From the NCBI RefSeq assembly GCF_000701345.1, contig NZ_JNIJ01000030.1:1-64000 (forward strand): a stretch of 64,000 nucleotides of DNA, in the 5' to 3' direction. The translations under genes were made by a program, and so were the position numbers. Below, one piece after another: positions 46,737-54,922 of the stretch. This stretch comes from Bradyrhizobium sp. URHD0069. GTDB lineage: Bacteria; Pseudomonadota; Alphaproteobacteria; Rhizobiales; Xanthobacteraceae. Every line of letters starts with the position of its first letter. The first letter of the stretch is position 1. The notes below the pieces were generated by a model that did no database searches, was not told the DNA's origin, and worked only from the letters and a program-made list of their open reading frames with translations.

Positions 46737-46922
46737 ATGAGCGATCGACCCGCCTCTTGGCGAATGCCCAGCCCCAAGCAGATGAAGATGCTCGCCCGGG
46801 AGCGGGACCGGATGGTGCCAGAGACTTGCTCGCCGACACCGGACCAGCCGCCGCCTGCGGAGTGGTGGGATAGCGTCCTGGCCGACCCCCCGGGCAGCCG
46901 GCAAGCCATCGCTGCCTATTGA
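46737..46922 (+). CDS. Small protein, 61 aa
   Basis: MSDRPASWRMPSPKQMKMLA, then PDQPPPAEWWDSVLADPPGS. It has a plausible conserved layout and is followed after 19 nt by another small gene on the same strand. No function known. Confidence 0.5.
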   Translation: MSDRPASWRMPSPKQMKMLARERDRMVPETCSPTPDQPPPAEWWDSVLADPPGSRQAIAAY

Positions 46923-46941
46923 ACAGCGCCGTTTATCGGAA

Positions 46942-47136
46942 GTGCCGAGAGAATTGCTGCGGGTCGAGTGCTTACGCTGTCGCCGAGTGGTCGAGATACA
47001 TAAGGCGGACGCGATCCGACTATATGGACCGCACGCGGTTTGGAAAGATGCTGGCCAACGTTTGCTCAATGACGGATGTCAGCACCGTACCGGACGTCAC
47101 GAGGAAGATGGTTGTTGGCCGAACTGGACACGATGA
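46942..47136 (+). CDS. Small zinc-ribbon-like protein, 64 aa
   Basis: The frame (RVECLRCRRVVEIHKADAIR, then LYGPHAVWKDAGQRLL, C..H..H..C) has a CxxC followed by a second Cys/His set, so it may bind zinc. I place the start at GTG 46942; coding-like residues (IEQRRLSEV) extend upstream. Similar small proteins occur in Bradyrhizobium. Confidence 0.6.
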   Translation: MPRELLRVECLRCRRVVEIHKADAIRLYGPHAVWKDAGQRLLNDGCQHRTGRHEEDGCWPNWTR

Positions 47137-47246
47137 CGCAGACATCCATCAGCTATCCATGTTCTTAGCCGCACATCAGTGGTGCCTTCGCCGAAATCAA
47201 CTCCGCACAGGAACCGAGCCGTAAGGGCCTACCCACAAAACTTGAC

Positions 47247-47286
47247 GGCCTCAGCTTACGCCCCACGCTGGGGGCCATTTTCTTTT
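47247..47286 (+). terminator. Terminator-like hairpin
   Basis: GGCCTCAGC and GCTGGGGGCC pair with a mismatch, followed by ATTTTCTTTT. It would end the transcript of the two small genes at 46.7-47.1 kb. The rest of 47137-47575 shows no gene. Confidence 0.5.
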
Positions 47287-47575
47287 CGGGACAGCACCTC
47301 AGACGAGGCGGTCAGGAACAATCCTCTACCCTGCAATTTGATGGATCGTGCCGATGGCCTTCGGCACAGTGTTGTCCTGCCCGTGCTGGGGCTGTTTTTT
47401 CCGGATCGCGCGACGGGGATAAGCGGAACGCGCGACGGGGATAGGTTGCCCGACTACTTACACGGCTAGGCCTGTCTGAGCCGGCGCGGACGCACCGTCG
47501 TTAGCGCCATGTCTCCCGGCGCCCCTGGCCAGCATTTTTAAAATCGTCTGTTGCAGCGATATTCCTGGACAACTC

Positions 47576-47782
47576 TTAGTCGGTCGTCTCTCGAGTTCGG
47601 CGTAAGAGTCGAACGCGTTCAATTCTGCTGCACAGTTCGCAACGATATTGAACGAGGTCGTTGCCTTCAGCTTCAGGTATACTTTTCTCGATCTTCATTG
47701 TCTCTTTACACAGAACGCAACTCAAGAGATCAATCAGCGGGCTTTTATCGTCGTTCAACTTGATGCCCTTCTCACCGCTCAT
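47576..47782 (-). CDS. Small zinc-ribbon protein, 68 aa
   Basis: From ATG 47782: MSGEKGIKLNDDKSPLIDLL, then SCVLCKETMKI and YRCELCSRIERVRL. The two CxxC pairs ~25 residues apart are a minimal zinc ribbon. The pattern is familiar from other Bradyrhizobium genomes. Unknown role. The region 47804-48113 to its right contains only broken frames. Confidence 0.7.
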   Translation of the reverse strand: MSGEKGIKLNDDKSPLIDLLSCVLCKETMKIEKSIPEAEGNDLVQYRCELCSRIERVRLLRRTRETTD

Positions 47783-48113
47783 CAAGCTTGACCAACTATG
47801 CAAGCGCGAGAAAGTCGGACGTATTTTGCCGCTCTAAGGATGGCGGCGGCGGCCTGTGCCTGCATAGAAGTTGCGGCACGAAATTGATTTTAGATTCATC
47901 ACTCAAAAGCGGAACGCCATCGCTTATCCGCGCCCTCAACTCGGTTCGGAAGCAAAGTTCGTTGATCAATTCTCGTGCCTCGGTTTTGCGATATCGCTTT
48001 AAATGCCCATGCACGATCTCCCGTGAGCATGTCCACGATGACAGCGAGATTGAGATTATAGAAGACCCCTGACCGCCGCGTCCGAGGGGCCGCAAAACTC
48101 CGTCGAGCTCTTG

Positions 48114-48431
48114 TCACCGTATCAGCCACAACGGCGGAAACTTTTTCGCTGCCCTCAACGCGGCCGACTCATCGGTTTCCAGGGCAATTTTTTGTGCCAG
48201 CATGACGTCGCCGGGGACGAGACGACCTTTGGGTATAAAGCACCAGCCAACTCGCGGCCGACCGGCGTAGTCGAGCTCGTAGATGTTCGTCGCCCTGCCG
48301 TGGCATATCCGGTAGCGCTTTCCGCTGTGGCAGCCAGTGACGTCGAAATAGTTGTGCGCGTCATACTGCGCTAGTTGCTCTGGCGATAGCCATTCTCTCA
48401 AGAGCCTGAGGCCCTTGCGCTTCGGCTTCAT
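48114..48431 (-). CDS. Conserved hypothetical protein, 105 aa
   Basis: Basic N terminus MKPKRKGLRLLREWLSPEQ, then DAHNYFDVTGCHSGKRYRIC, RATNIYELDYAGRPRVGWCF, and VPGDVMLAQKIALETDESAA. The even conservation-like layout and length suggest a real protein; I recall close relatives in the genus but no function. It could be a small RNA- or DNA-associated beta-barrel. Confidence 0.75.
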   Translation of the reverse strand: MKPKRKGLRLLREWLSPEQLAQYDAHNYFDVTGCHSGKRYRICHGRATNIYELDYAGRPRVGWCFIPKGRLVPGDVMLAQKIALETDESAALRAAKKFPPLWLIR

Positions 48432-48543
48432 TTGCGCACCCTAACTCCCGATACCAATCCCGAACGGCTCAAGCCCGGCGTGAGCCTTCCGCTAGGAGCC
48501 GTCGAACCGACCGTTTGCAATGTGCAGCAATTTCTGAGCCGAG

Positions 48544-48765
48544 CTAGCCGCCGACTAGCCGTGGAAAAAACAAGGTCTCTTCTGCGGTCGGATCAAACGT
48601 GCGTCTCACAATTGGCTCTCCAGAAGCGGTACGACTTGCCGCCGTAAAGCCGGCGCCCGTTAGTTCTTTGAAGCGTTTTTCTGCTCTCAAGAGGGCCTTC
48701 GCGTCGTTCGCATCGAAATTGTGCCGGGTATCGCCGTTGCGATCCATGACGATTTGGGTTGCCAT
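48544..48765 (-). CDS. Conserved hypothetical protein, 73 aa
   Basis: Start at ATG 48765 (MATQIVMDRNGDTRHNFDAN) with AGGAGCG upstream. Continues RAEKRFKELTGAGFTAASRT and ends TFDPTAEETLFFPRLVGG. The first strand and the final FDPTAEETLF motif are typical of a small family found beside stress and island genes in Rhizobiales. No known function. Confidence 0.75.
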   Translation of the reverse strand: MATQIVMDRNGDTRHNFDANDAKALLRAEKRFKELTGAGFTAASRTASGEPIVRRTFDPTAEETLFFPRLVGG

Positions 48766-48842
48766 TGCTAACGCTCCTTGGGTTCCCGCCACATCAAAGC
48801 AACGTTGCTAATGTTATATTCTAGGAAAAGTTCCGGCCGGCA

Positions 48843-49121
48843 ATGGCGATGAGCCCGCATGCCAACAGCACTGACCCGCCTTTGGTCCCACTCGATTGGG
48901 GCTTGCTAGCCGCCCCAGCGGATATTGGAACTGACCGAGGAACTGAAACAGCAAACCATGCTGTCGCTTTGCCTAACGAAGAGCGAATCAGAAATCGCGC
49001 CCGGGAAATCTGGGAAGAGAATGACCGGCCAGCCGGAAGGGATGAGGAGTTTTGGTTCCAGGCTGAATGTGAATTTCGGGAAGCTGAGGATCTCGCAAAA
49101 CAAACCGGCGAGGATGTTTAA
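48843..49121 (+). CDS. DUF2934 domain protein
   Basis: A 92-residue protein whose C-terminal half is DUF2934: PNEERIRNRAREIWEENDRP, AGRDEEFWFQAECEFREAE. The N-terminal ~40 residues are a variable tail. DUF2934 proteins are small, often seen with stress genes in Bradyrhizobiaceae, and have no proven function. It lies among other very small genes on both strands. Confidence 0.85.
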   Translation: MAMSPHANSTDPPLVPLDWGLLAAPADIGTDRGTETANHAVALPNEERIRNRAREIWEENDRPAGRDEEFWFQAECEFREAEDLAKQTGEDV

Positions 49122-49215
49122 GTTGAACCGAGTGCGGCTCATTGAGGCATGGGGTCGTTTCTTTGGCCGCCCTACCGTTCCTCGTTCGGATGCACCCACT
49201 TCGCAGCAAGAAATG

Positions 49216-49398
49216 TTATCGGCGACGGGCCAGGGCAACGCCCAAGAGAAAGGCCACCAACAGCGAACCGAGAGGCGCTTCGCGCGCGATGTTGCTCAAA
49301 ATGCTTAAGGGCATGCCGGGTTTCCGGCCAGGGTCGATGACGTCGCTGACACGGTGCACCGTGTAATTCTTGCCATCGCATTTGGGGTCGTCGCCCAT
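49216..49398 (-). CDS. Small tail-anchored membrane protein, 60 aa
   Basis: From ATG 49398: MGDDPKCDGKNYTVHRVSDV, then a single C-terminal membrane segment (PLGSLLVAFLLGVALARRR) with positive residues at the end. It is the last of three tightly spaced leftward small genes (49889-49216). Function unknown. Confidence 0.6.
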   Translation of the reverse strand: MGDDPKCDGKNYTVHRVSDVIDPGRKPGMPLSILSNIAREAPLGSLLVAFLLGVALARRR

Positions 49399-49435
49399 TG
49401 CCGCTTCCCGAGTGACCGAAAAGCAGCGTATCGCC

Positions 49436-49690
49436 CTACCTACGGTTCTCCTTAGCCGCGGTCGGCAAGACATCCCTGATGTCCACCGTCGCCACCTCCC
49501 GCCCGGAGGCATCCGTTATCAAAATTCTTTCCGGCATACGGTCTGCGCCTTCCTTGACCGCGATGGCCAGCAGCTCGCGGGCGCACACCAAAGCCGCCTT
49601 ATGTGCACTATCAAGGTCGGGAAGATCAGCTCCTTCCTCATCCCGCGACATGTCATCAGCGTTTCGGAAATGGAAAAAGTAACGGGGCAT
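49436..49690 (-). CDS. DUF6894 protein
   Basis: An 84-residue protein with the DUF6894 pattern from end to end: MPRYFFHFRNADDMSRDEEG, ADLPDLDSAHKAALVCAREL, and ILITDASGREVATVDIRDV. These small proteins are multiplied in Bradyrhizobium genomes and their function is unknown. It is the middle gene of a three-gene leftward run, 31 nt after the 55-aa gene and 37 nt before the membrane-protein gene. Confidence 0.88.
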   Translation of the reverse strand: MPRYFFHFRNADDMSRDEEGADLPDLDSAHKAALVCARELLAIAVKEGADRMPERILITDASGREVATVDIRDVLPTAAKENRR

Positions 49691-49721
49691 CTGATCGCCC
49701 TGCTCCTTGGTGACGAAGTCG

Positions 49722-49889
49722 TCAATCGGCGGCGGGACGTTTGGGCTGTGACAAGTCAGCCGTCATCTGGTCCTCAAGTTCCGCGATCATGTCCCGCACC
49801 AGCCGCTCAGCCAACGGGTCGGTTGTCTCCGTTGCGAGCAGCCGTAGCTGGTCCAGCCGGTGATGAATGTCTTCGGGCGCTTCGTTCAT
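49722..49889 (-). CDS. Small helical protein, 55 aa
   Basis: ATG 49889 opens MNEAPEDIHHRLDQLRLLAT, followed by ETTDPLAERLVRDMIAELED and a proline-rich end. The layout is two amphipathic helices. First gene of the three-gene run ending at 49216; AGGAAGG lies just upstream. Function unknown. Confidence 0.65.
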   Translation of the reverse strand: MNEAPEDIHHRLDQLRLLATETTDPLAERLVRDMIAELEDQMTADLSQPKRPAAD

Positions 49890-50125
49890 CTGACGACCCT
49901 TCCTAGGAGTGTCAAAATCAAAGGACGGAGTTATGTTTCTGGAACTCTATAACTTTCCTGACGATTAGGTCGGCGGCCTCACGTTCGCTTAGGCGAACCG
50001 CGGGACTTGTCGCGGTACGCCTGGAATTGCCGACATTTAGGCAAGGGTTATTGCCCTGCTACGCCTGATCGCGGGTCAAATGTACCGCCATGAAAGTATG
50101 GTCAGGGAAGGAGCGGACGGTAAGC

Positions 50126-50341
50126 ATGGCTCAGAAAGCCAATTTCACTCCGGTCGACAAGTATGAACCGGATCGCCGGCAAGCCGAGAGGCTCGACCTG
50201 GACAAGAATGCGCGATTGGAAGCAAGTTTGATCGATACGTTACCCGCTTCCGACCCACGCGCCATTCAGCCGGCGCCAACCGCTGACCAACACCGGGAAG
50301 GCCCATCGTTCTGGCAGGCGATCAAAACGATGTTCAAGTAG
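50126..50341 (+). CDS. Small hypothetical protein, 71 aa
   Basis: Start ATG 50126 (MAQKANFTPVDKYEPDRRQA). Contains LEASLIDTLPASDPRAIQPA and ends FWQAIKTMFK. The D-T-x-P-A-S-D-P motif is common in short proteins of this group. Upstream, GTTCGC-TTAG-GCGAAC (49983-49998) can form a hairpin. Function unknown. Confidence 0.65.
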   Translation: MAQKANFTPVDKYEPDRRQAERLDLDKNARLEASLIDTLPASDPRAIQPAPTADQHREGPSFWQAIKTMFK

Positions 50342-50342
50342 A

Positions 50343-50567
50343 TCAGGTGGGTGGCTTCAGTTCGCCCGAAAGCCTGCCCGCCGAATTCGATTTCATCGGA
50401 TCTGCAGCTATTTTGATCGTGCGGCTCTGACCGCACTTAGCGCATTCAAAGGTCCGTTGGTCACAACCGTCTGGGCTGCGTTCTATCGCCACCAAAGGCA
50501 TGCGGGCGTGGCAGCGCGGACAGCGCGGGCGTTCAATCGCGGTGAGCGAGGATTGTGGTTTTGACAT
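50343..50567 (-). CDS. Small zinc-ribbon protein, 74 aa
   Basis: RPRCPRCHARMPLVAIERSP and FECAKCGQSRTIKI supply two CxxC knuckles of a zinc ribbon. It converges on the previous gene with one base between stops. Probably a nucleic-acid-binding or structural mini-protein; role unknown. Confidence 0.7.
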   Translation of the reverse strand: MSKPQSSLTAIERPRCPRCHARMPLVAIERSPDGCDQRTFECAKCGQSRTIKIAADPMKSNSAGRLSGELKPPT

Positions 50568-50754
50568 GATGCACCCCTTAAGTGGCGGAGAACAACACCT
50601 TCGACAAGGGCAGCTTGGAGCCGATGTCTCCTAAAATTTAGATCCGCGGTCTCTGGAGTCAAATGAAAAATGGAACTCGACTAGCGGGGGAAAAGACCCG
50701 CCGAAGACGGTCAGGTCTAGAGATCGGTGGCGCGGCGGCTCGAAGCCGTTTGAG

Positions 50755-50956
50755 TTATGCTGACCAACGGCCTTCGTCGCGACGGTCCTCTTCCGCGTTC
50801 AAGCGCTCCGCAACCTCTTCTTCTGCAGTTTTCTCATTGCGCGCTTCAGCGATAGTCTCACCGTCGTTTTGACGATTTTCTTTTGCTGAGTGTGAACTGG
50901 AAAGTCTTCCGGTTTTAGGGGCCGTCTTCCGGTTTTAGGGGTTGGTTATCGGCCAT
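50755..50956 (-). pseudogene. Small acidic protein broken by a 20-bp tandem duplication
   Basis: ATG 50956 reads MADNQPLKPEDGP and stops. Two copies of CCCCTAAAACCGGAAGACGG (minus strand) stand in tandem there. The remainder (KENRQNDGETIAEARNEKTA, EEEVAERLNAEEDRRDEGR) is intact in another frame up to 50755 and looks like a conserved acidic protein. So duplication plus shift disabled it. Confidence 0.5.
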
Positions 50957-51302
50957 AGCATCCTCCCTCAATTGGGGATAAATTGCCATTTTTGATTAGG
51001 TTTCAGCATGATCTAAATAATGTCTGATTAGAGCACGCTTCGCGGCATATGAGCCGCCGGAGGGGGTCATTTGCCCTTCGACTTCGGCCCCATGTTCACC
51101 AGCCGCATCGGTCGGTGATTTTCCGCCGTCTAACCAATCCTGCTCATTGGCGAGCGCCGGGCGCTTTCATGCGCTTGAACCGATTCCGGTCAGGTTCATT
51201 TTCAGCCGCTTCCGCCATCAGAGCGCAGTTGGCGGCATTCAACCGGTATTGTTCAGCCGTTTCATCGCGTCACCTTGAGCCCGAGCTTGACCGGCCGGCG
51301 TT

Positions 51303-51404
51303 TCATCCCAACCACGAGCGAATATATATCAAGACCAGCACTGAAATCAGAAGCGCAATGATTGCCGCCAAAAAAAACCCGCGTTCCTGAAGGGGCGATC
51401 GCAT
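51303..51404 (-). CDS. Single-pass mini membrane protein, 33 aa
   Basis: ATG 51404: MRSPLQERGFFLAAIIALL, then ISVLVLIYIRSWLG. One hydrophobic helix of ~20 residues with an arginine-containing head. Too short for confidence, but the codon run is clean and membrane mini-proteins of this kind are common. Confidence 0.4.
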   Translation of the reverse strand: MRSPLQERGFFLAAIIALLISVLVLIYIRSWLG

Positions 51405-51425
51405 CTCGGAGCCATCTCAGGATCC

Positions 51426-51803
51426 TCACTTGCTCTTCGCCTTGCCTCGATCGATACGAACTTCCCGGAATTCCTCCGGCCCCTTAAGGAGGCGACGCTT
51501 GCGGCTGGCCTGATCGTCCGCGGAAGCTGTGGTGTCGGTCATGTGATCGATGGCCTTCCCAGCCATTTCACGAGCGCGAAGTTTTTGGCCTTCGCTCGTT
51601 GGGCGGCCTTTCATTTTCACCGTCAGCCCGAGCTCGACCAGGCGACGGATGGCCGCGGAAAGCGATGGGTGATCCGGCTGATTTTCAGCCCAACGGACGA
51701 TTGCGGCGCGAATTACCGGATCGGCTCGAAAACCCATCATCGGCGTGATTCCTGTCGCGGGTCGCCCCCTAGATTTTTGTTTAGCAGATACTGCTTTCTT
51801 CAT
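51426..51803 (-). CDS. Ribbon-helix-helix-like protein, 125 aa
   Basis: A basic N terminus (MKKAVSAKQKSRGRPATGI) precedes TPMMGFRADPVIRAAIVRWA and HPSLSAAIRRLVELGLTVK, a layout that fits a ribbon-helix-helix DNA-binding domain as in small repressors. The C-terminal half is charged (KLRAREMAGKAIDHMTD...). Conserved in Bradyrhizobium as I recall it. It might control neighbouring small genes, but no operator is evident. Confidence 0.75.
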   Translation of the reverse strand: MKKAVSAKQKSRGRPATGITPMMGFRADPVIRAAIVRWAENQPDHPSLSAAIRRLVELGLTVKMKGRPTSEGQKLRAREMAGKAIDHMTDTTASADDQASRKRRLLKGPEEFREVRIDRGKAKSK

Positions 51804-51978
51804 AATTTCTGTTTATCATAAAAAAGGCAGGCTAAGGGAGAAAGCTGCGAACTTCCGCCCCGGTTATTGGCGTCCGGAAACTTTGTGCATTGGGCCGCCT
51901 CGAAAAATGACGGCCTCAGCGGGGACATGCACAGCCGTCAGCTTTTGCCTTGTCCTATCGCACTTCGCGGATAAATTT

Positions 51979-52344
51979 CTACGCTACCAGTGAAGATCCG
52001 TAATAGTCGTCGATGGCGCGAGTCCGCTTGGTGTCGCCCCAGTTCCAAGAGTCATCGTTGGCATATTTCGGCGCGCCGTTGAGCTGGTCTAAAGTGATCC
52101 CGGTCCGGTATCCGCCAAGATTGGTGTCGTATTTCAGCGACTGCCACGGCAATGGATAGTGGTCGTCACCGATGCCCAGGAAGCCACCGAAGCTGAGTAC
52201 GGCATAGGACACCTTGCCGCTTACCTTGTCGATCATAACGCGCTCGATCGACCCGATTTCCTTATCGTCCGGACCATACACAGCGGTCCCCTCGACCTTA
52301 TCGCTTCCGATCAGATTTCCTGTTTCGCGTTCGTCTGTAGCCAT
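51979..52344 (-). CDS. PRC-barrel domain stress protein (2)
   Basis: A 121-residue PRC-barrel protein from ATG 52344, just after GGAGGAGG: GTAVYGPDDKEIGSIERVMI, KVSYAVLSFGGFLGIGDDHY, PLPWQSLKYDTNLGGYRTG. It is a paralogue of the gene at 36746, and both have the same SFGGF core. An exact GGAAC-N16-CGTT promoter motif is 33 nt upstream, so induction by the general stress response is likely. Cytoplasmic, partner unknown. Confidence 0.92.
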   Translation of the reverse strand: MATDERETGNLIGSDKVEGTAVYGPDDKEIGSIERVMIDKVSGKVSYAVLSFGGFLGIGDDHYPLPWQSLKYDTNLGGYRTGITLDQLNGAPKYANDDSWNWGDTKRTRAIDDYYGSSLVA

Positions 52345-53000
52345 GTTGCACCTCCTCCTGCAGGTTGATGCAAGGCCAACGGGCACTCGCCTTGTCCGTT
52401 CCTAGGTCGCAAAAAATTCGCGATTAGATGGGTCGCCAGGGGACTCCATCGAGCCTTATGCCGCGGCCTTGTGTTCCTTGTCGGCGCCACGGGCCACGAT
52501 CTTAAGGCCATCATCGGCCAGCGGCCGCTGCAGCACCTTGGCCTCATCGGAGAGTGCACGCATCCGGGCGTCGCGCTTCTCCGCGATCGGGGGATCACTG
52601 GCCTCGCTTTTGGATGGATCGGCTCAGCAATCGCGTTCGGCGCCGTCGTCAGGAAGCCGTACACGTTGTGGAACCCGGGACCGCTTTCGACTTGGTGCCC
52701 GGTCGCCTTTGAACTCAGTCCAGATCCCCGCGCACGCGAACAGCGGCCGGTTCTCATTGAGGGCAAACCAGACCACGTCCTTTTTCTTGGTCTGAGGATG
52801 GGCTCTGGCGAGAAGCTATTGGCCCCCCAGCTGTGTGGTCTTTTTTCTTCTCGCAGGATGGACTGAATGGTTTGGTACTGGCCTGCAAGAGTGGCGAGGA
52901 TCTGTGCTTCCTTCAGCCAGAAGCGTTCATCCTCCCCGTCCATTCTGGCACGCTGCCGACAGAATGCCTCCATCGCGCGATAGTACTGTAGCTTTTCCAT
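52311..53000 (-). CDS. Small conserved protein fused in frame to decayed SRAP sequence
   Basis: From ATG 53000 the first ~60 residues (MEKLQYYRAMEAFCRQRARM, DGEDERFWLKEAQILATLAG) match a small family common in Bradyrhizobium, normally ~60 residues long. Here the frame runs on from about 52825 into an SRAP remnant and out to 52311, past the promoter and start of the PRC-barrel gene. The long tail is not a functional protein. Only the first part is likely meaningful. Confidence 0.5.
   Translation of the reverse strand: MEKLQYYRAMEAFCRQRARMDGEDERFWLKEAQILATLAGQYQTIQSILREEKRPHSWGANSFSPEPILRPRKRTWSGLPSMRTGRCSRARGSGLSSKATGHQVESGPGFHNVYGFLTTAPNAIAEPIHPKARPVIPRSRRSATPGCVHSPMRPRCCSGRWPMMALRSWPVAPTRNTRPRHKARWSPLATHLIANFLRPRNGQGECPLALHQPAGGGATWLQTNAKQEI
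52378..52402 (-). promoter_or_regulatory. EcfG-type promoter of PRC-barrel gene 2
   Basis: Minus-strand GGAAC, then 16 bases and CGTT: a full match to the general stress sigma factor consensus. It lies 33 nt from the ATG. Confidence 0.7.
52456..52820 (-). pseudogene. SOS-response-associated peptidase (SRAP/YedK) C-terminal remnant
   Basis: Pieces in several frames give a clear SRAP C terminus: KDVVWFALNENRPLFACAGI, WTEFKGDR, TKSKAVPGFHNVYGFLTTAP, NAIAEPIHPKA, DEAKVLQRPLADDGLKIVAR, and the end DKEHKAAA. SRAP proteins bind abasic sites in single-stranded DNA through an N-terminal cysteine; that part and the start are missing. At least two frameshifts are present. Confidence 0.75.
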
Positions 53001-53167
53001 GCAAGCCCCCAAGTTATCGCTTGGATCGTACCGGAGGGCGTGCCGTTGTTCTGTTAACCAGTTCACACACCCGCTATCCCCTTTGCAACCAGGCCTCGCT
53101 GGCTGGACCGGAACCGGATGCAGGCTCCGTCATTTGAATAATCGACTTACCAGAAAGGATTTCCTGG

Positions 53168-54026
53168 ATGCGCGATTATCCGAAGCCGCCATATCCGAGC
53201 CAGAAGCAGTCGATGCCGGGATCGACAACGAAGATGGATCCGCGTCCCGATCATGGGGAGAATAGCTACAAGGGATCGGGCAAGCTGAAGGACTTGAAGG
53301 CGGTTATTACCGGTGGCGACAGCGGGATCGGACGCGCGGTCGCGATTGGCTATGCCCGCGAGGGCGCGGATGTTCTGATCGCATATCTGAACGAGCATGA
53401 CGACGCCAACGAGGTCAAGGCGCTGATCGAGAAGGAAGGACGCAAGGCCGTCCTCGTCGCGGGCGACATTGGGGGTGCAGACCATTGCCGCTCGGTCATT
53501 CAACGGGCCGTCGACGAATTGGGCGGCATCGACATCCTCGTCAACAACGCCGCGCACCAGGCGACGTTTAACGATATCGGCGACATCAGCGACGAAGAAT
53601 GGGAGACGACCTTTAAAATCAATATCCACGCGATGTTTTATCTAGCGAAGGCTGCCGTTCCGCACATGAGGCCTGGGAGCGCCATCGTGAACACAGCGTC
53701 GGTGAATTCAGACATGCCGAACCCGACCCTGCTCGCCTACGCAACGACGAAGGGCGCCATCCAGAACTTTACCGGCGGACTGGCACAGATGCTCGCTGAC
53801 AAGGGCATCAGGGTGAATGCGGTGGCGCCTGGGCCAATTTGGACGCCGCTCATTCCCTCAACCATGCCCGACGAAGCAGTCAAGAACTTCGGAAAGCAGG
53901 TGCCAATGAAGCGTGCCGGTCAGCCTGCCCGAACTCGCGACCGTTTATGTGATGCTTGCCGATCCGCTATCCAGCTACACTTTCGGAACGACGATCGCCG
54001 TCACCGGCGGCAAGCCGTTCATTTGA
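53168..54026 (+). pseudogene. SDR oxidoreductase with a late frameshift
   Basis: A short-chain dehydrogenase of the YghA/glucose-dehydrogenase-like group: NAD(P) site ITGGDSGIGRAVAIGYA, NNAA in ILVNNAAHQATFND, catalytic serine in NTASVNSD, and Y..K in LAYATTKGAI. An extra C in GCCCGAACTC near 53932 shifts the frame; without it the end reads ELATVYVMLADPLSSYTFGT and stops at 54026, the normal C terminus. In the present frame translation continues to 54046 with an unrelated tail (292 aa). The catalytic core is intact, so partial activity is possible; a sequencing error is also possible. Confidence 0.85.
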
Positions 54027-54126
54027 GCGTCTGCGCTCGTGCATGAACTGATGGACGCTCGCCGAGCGGTTAGAGGCCAAATCCACCGGCGAGCGCCGCG
54101 CGCTCGCGCGCGACCGTTGTCGTCGC

Positions 54127-54348
54127 TCAAACGTGGTGAGGTTCACGCCTCCCAGCCGCAACGACGGGCGTCCGCGGAATATCGCCGAACTCGGATGAAT
54201 GGTAATCCCGTCCCTCGGGTGTAATGATGTGGACGTTGTAGCACCCGGCTCTGGACATCTCGCGCGCCTTCTTGAGCGCCGCCTCTGAGGTTTTTCTGCG
54301 GTGCACAACTTCGCCGTGCTGGCACATCGCTTTGACGATAAAGCTCAT
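54127..54348 (-). CDS. Small conserved protein, 73 aa
   Basis: MSFIVKAMCQHGEVVHRRKT, SEAALKKAREMSRAGCYNVH, IITPEGRDYHSSEFGDIPR. The fold looks like strand-helix-strand and is familiar from Bradyrhizobium genomes. Its ATG overlaps the stop of the upstream 53-aa gene (ATGA), so they are coupled. Function unknown. Confidence 0.7.
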   Translation of the reverse strand: MSFIVKAMCQHGEVVHRRKTSEAALKKAREMSRAGCYNVHIITPEGRDYHSSEFGDIPRTPVVAAGRREPHHV

Positions 54349-54506
54349 TTCCTCTTCTTTTTCTTGTTCCTCTTGATCACTTTGGCCTGAGCCCTAAAGG
54401 CCTCGGCCAGTGTCTTCATCTGGTTCGCAACGAAGGCATCGGCGGTTTGGGTTGCGACTCGCTCCGCGATGATTGCCTGCTTTTTGATGGCCTTTTGCAT
54501 TCCCAT
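54345..54506 (-). CDS. Small basic helical protein, 53 aa
   Basis: From ATG 54506: MGMQKAIKKQAIIAERVATQ, then TADAFVANQMKTLAEAFRAQ and a tail of nearly pure lysine and arginine. Coupled by ATGA to the next gene. Likely a helical nucleic-acid-binding mini-protein; no family known. Confidence 0.65.
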   Translation of the reverse strand: MGMQKAIKKQAIIAERVATQTADAFVANQMKTLAEAFRAQAKVIKRNKKKKRK

Positions 54507-54513
54507 GACGCTA

Positions 54514-54682
54514 TTAGGCCGCTTTCGGAGGACCGGCCAAAGGACCGTGAGCCCATTTCACGGCGTTGGTTTTCATGGGATCAACCTGATCGCACTTAAG
54601 ACACCTGAGTTCGGTCCTAGCATTCTCGCCGATCATCGCCATCAGGCGTTTTGTTGCACTTCGGGCAGCGGGCTATGTCCAT
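54514..54682 (-). pseudogene. Small zinc-ribbon gene with one-base frameshift
   Basis: Begins MDIARCPKCNK, then needs removal of one A in CAAAACGCC to read RLMAMIGENARTELRCLKCD and VDPMKTNAVKWAHGPLAG. With that the protein has two CxxC pairs and ends at 54514. It lies just upstream of the two coupled small genes, so all three were one operon. Confidence 0.6.
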
Positions 54683-54922
54683 CTGATACTCCCCGTCTTC
54701 GGGTGGGGTAACGCAGAGGTAACAATTCGGTTTCACAAAAAAGCAATGGCGCTAAGGGTGCATCAGCTAGCGGACTCAGGAACGATGTGGCTTTCCTGGC
54801 TTTAATTGCTGTCCCTCCCGAAGGACATCCGCCCTGACCCCTTGCGCTCTCCCACGACGCGGCGGGTCAATTTCGTGGTAGCTAGCATTTTGTTGAGTTG
54901 AGTGATGCGGCGTCCTCAAGGC

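Noticed and set aside
53100..53135. EcfG promoter before the SDR gene
   Set aside because: GGAAC is present at 53110 but no GTT follows at 16-18 bases.
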